From: Tetrahymena elliotti 4EA
Lineage: Eukaryota > Ciliophora > Oligohymenophorea > Hymenostomatida > Tetrahymenidae
DNA: 64,000 nt
Direction of reading: 5' to 3'
Assembly: GCA_000231825.2 (NCBI GenBank)
Contig: JH720324.1
Span: 724,535 to 788,534 of the forward strand
In this document: piece after piece, positions 61,258 to 64,000 of the stretch
Layout: every line of letters begins with the position of its first letter
How positions within the stretch are numbered: position 1 is the stretch's first letter
Program-made: the position numbers and the translations under genes
Notes under the pieces: generated by a model
The model's input: the letters and a program-made list of their open reading frames with translations, nothing else
What the model was told of the DNA's origin: nothing
The model's database searches: none

Positions 61258-63921
61258 TCATTTATCAGTTTAAGACTAAGGTCTACTTTCAGGGGTATCT
61301 AAGTAACCATTTAGATTTTTATTTAAATGTTTAAGCTATTTTTTGTAAAAAAGCGAACTTTTTTTTAGCTAGTTTCTGCCTATCTCATAAATTGCTTGAC
61401 GGGAATATTTTCTTCCTTAATCACTAAAAGAATCTTGTAAATAAGACTGATACATTTTAATTATCTTTCTTTTAAATGATTTTTTGAAATATCTCCTTTG
61501 CTCAATTAATGCAATTAAATATTTTGTATGCCCCTTAATGATATTATCAATATTTCCATGAGTAAAATAATATTTGTATATTTTCAATTAATCAAAAGAA
61601 CTATAAGGAAATTCACAAATAAGCTAATTAGGCAGATTTATTTCTTATTTAGATGATATTACTTATTAATTTTAACATGGGCTGATAACTTAATTTTATG
61701 AATTTAAGAATTGAATGGGGGAACTTTGTTGTTAAGACTTTTGTTAATCTTATTGTAGAATATTATTTTTTAATATTTAATTTTTGCTTTGCTTCTTCTT
61801 TAAATCAGTAATTCTTTTAGGAGAAAAACAATCCAGCTAAGATTCTCCAGAAATTTATGGGAAGTAAGTTATTTATTATTGCTACCTTATAGAAGATGGC
61901 CATGCCTTTTATTCAAGAGTAGAATCTATTTAATTATAAAAATTATTTAAAAATGAAAGAGTAAAAAAAATATACTATTATTTTAAGAGATAGTTGCTCC
62001 TTAACCTTCACTAAGAGTTTAGGTTTAAATAAAACCTGCATTTACCATATTCAGTGCATGTTTTTATGGGCTTTCTAGAAAATTTAATATATTAGAACTT
62101 TTCTTTGTAGGACTTTCAAGATAAAAAATATTTGGTAAATTTGGTGAGTTTTAGGGCTACATTGTAACTGACATATTATGGAACCCACTGACTTTAGACC
62201 TTTAGCTTAACTCATAAATATTTTTATTCACATTTACATGAAAAGTTTGCTCAGATTATTATTGATTTAAACTTTTATTGCTTTTGCGAGATATCTAACT
62301 ACCAATAGTACTATTTATTTCTTATGGTTGGCTTACTACATGTGAATACTTAAACTATGGGAGTTAGAAAGATGCTTCTTCTGCTATAGAGTCGGAATTA
62401 TGAATTTCGCCTGTTTAATAATCTAATTATTGAAAAGCTTATTGCTGTTGATTTGCTGGCTAACCAATTTTAGATTTTGATGTAATTGCTTAAAGAACAG
62501 AATTTGTAAAACTAATATTTTAATCACTAAAAATAGGAAAACTTTTATTTGTTTGTTTAGGAGATTTCAATAATTCTGCTTAAGAACTGAATTTGTTATT
62601 TATTTATTGCTTAGGACTTTTATGATGATCTATTTCAATAAGGGAAGAAGATCTGTTCATTTAAGGTTCCTTCTAATTAAATGTTACCTAAGGTAGTTAA
62701 GGTAATTAAAATATGTTTGGTAATTCTTGTTATTTAGCTTGTACATTCCCAAAAGAAGCACCAATTTGATTATCCAAAGATGAATAATATGCTTAATCTA
62801 CATTATTTTTTTGAATTGGAGACTTATTCATTAAGTCACTATAAATCTAAGAAAACATATCTTCCTCTTCCTCATCTACAATTTCATCAAAAACTACCAG
62901 CAACTCTCCATGAGTTTATAATATTTCAGGAACTCTCTTTGTTAATAAAATGTTAGTTCAAATATTTTTCTTGTTAAAATTATATTCATTAGATTTTTAG
63001 AAAAACTTAAATTTAAATTTATCAAAAAATAGATGAGTCGAATAAGTTAAAGGTTCTAGAATCTTAAGTAAAAGAAATTAGGCCTAAAATTTATTTTGTT
63101 TTTAACCTTTTAAATACTTTTCTCAGCATTTACAAAAACAATGGAAATTAAAATGAAAAAATTTTATTTTTTGGATAATCTCAAATTGAAATGAGAAGTA
63201 AAATTAGGCTAATTTTAAGAATTCAAATGGAGTTAGATTATTTTATTAAATAATATATTTATTTTTAAAATAAAAAATATTGCTTCAAAAATTAATTAAT
63301 TGAAGGAAGGAAATTATTACATTGAAAAATAGTTCATCAGAAATATTGTGTGACAGTATTGGTTAATAGTAGGGGAAAAACTGTTACACTATTTTGATTC
63401 TTGCTTCTTTGACTTCTTATGTAATTTTATATTTGTATTTGACAGAATTAAATCTTTATAAAGATCTTTTGTAGGTCTATCTTTTTGTTTAAATTTATGG
63501 CTTATTATTTTTTATGTTTATTGAAAATTAATCTGGTATATGATGGACCATAGGACACTTATCAGTAGAATGATTGTATTAGTTACAGCAATAGCACTTC
63601 AAATCTATAAATTTTTCTTAAAGTATCATATTATCTTTAAGCATGCAGTACTTTTCCTAATAAAAATTAAATCATTATTAAAAATAAATAAATAATTTTA
63701 TTTTACATATTCTTGTGGAAAAAACTTTAGTGTATTAATAAAGTCTTCATTTGTAAAATAAACTAGTTAGCTAATACCAGCACTTTTTAGTCCATATTAA
63801 AGGTTATACTCAAAAAACAAAGCTCTTTGATCACTAAATTCACCTTTCTATTATTGTTAATAAAGAATATTAGGAAGTTTTTTTAAAAATAGAGAGGGTA
63901 AGTAAATATGAATTAGTTAAA
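61258..63921 (-). CDS. Ciliate-type cyclic-nucleotide-binding cation channel, C-terminal part
   Basis: Four exons are visible (about 63921-63707, 63656-63321, 62936-61976, 61925-61258, TGA 61260-61258); upstream exons lie beyond the right edge. The first encodes the second half of a cyclic-nucleotide-binding domain (GEFSDQRALFFEYN, then ISQLVYFTNEDFINTLKFFP). The second adds the region typical of ciliate channels, LKDN, CYCCNQYNHSTDKCPMVHHI, a CxxC-H-C zinc-knuckle-like motif. A long Gln/Ser/Asn-rich disordered region follows, then a conserved-looking FDQLKIYKYYFTHGNID and a basic tail. Such channels conduct K+ or other cations in the ciliary or cell membrane. Pore helices are not in the window. 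Confidence 0.75.
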
Positions 63922-64000
63922 CTTGTATTGCTCATAAAAATACAAATATTATCAATTAATAATTATTTGACAGTAAAAATTAATCAATTGCTTTATTTCA

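Noticed and set aside
1..64000. tRNA, rRNA and CRISPR-like structures
   Set aside because: No tRNA-like arms with a T-loop consensus, no rRNA-like GC-rich blocks and no spaced direct repeats of CRISPR type were seen by eye.

Overview
The window reads as ciliate nuclear DNA, most likely Tetrahymena or a close oligohymenophorean relative. It is very AT-rich. TAA and TAG fall at invariant glutamines (for example the Gln of the ABC signature LSGGQ in the transporter at 29-35 kb), and every confident gene ends at TGA. Introns are short, AT-rich and of GT..AG type. The supplied frames assume the standard code, so genes were re-read with TAA/TAG as Gln; almost all standard-code frames here are shadows. 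Exon joins were worked out by hand and checked only for frame closure.

Layout. (1) 1-18.5 kb: a minus-strand tandem array of at least twelve small Rab-like GTPase genes. One is cut by the left edge, seven look intact, four are broken, and several shorter relics lie between them. The array holds a segmental duplication of about 3 kb, a decayed pogo/Tigger-type transposase fragment at the duplication junction, and a 347-bp element with terminal inverted repeats. (2) 19-22 kb: a 14-exon leucine-rich-repeat (LRR) gene. (3) 22.8-26.4 kb: two paralogous secreted cysteine-rich proteins, the first with an in-frame TGA. (4) 29.3-35.1 kb: a full-length ABCA-type lipid-transporter gene. (5) 36-39 kb: two more LRR genes facing each other. 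(6) 39.6-49.2 kb: an NnrU/nurim-like membrane methyltransferase-fold protein, a TBC1D22-type Rab-GAP, a VIT-vWA protein and a small unknown gene, all on plus. (7) 50-54.7 kb: a 1429-residue surface protein with ten 50-residue cysteine-rich repeats and a polytopic C-terminus. (8) 55.2-60.5 kb: two convergent LRR genes. (9) 61.3-64 kb: the 3' part of a ciliate-type cyclic-nucleotide-gated cation channel, running off the right edge.

Themes. Gene amplification dominates. The Rab-like genes, four of the five LRR genes and the cysteine-rich repeats are all products of tandem duplication. The Rab-like proteins keep G1 and NKxD but have lost the DTAGQ switch II motif and have no C-terminal cysteine, so they are probably not ordinary prenylated Rab switches. 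Four LRR genes are built as one LRR per ~90-nt exon with every internal junction in phase 2, so whole exon-intron units can duplicate without breaking the frame; gene 55-58 kb shows this in progress, and gene 19-22 kb shows two introns apparently turned into coding sequence. A Rab-GAP and Rab-like proteins share the window, but nothing in the sequence links them functionally.
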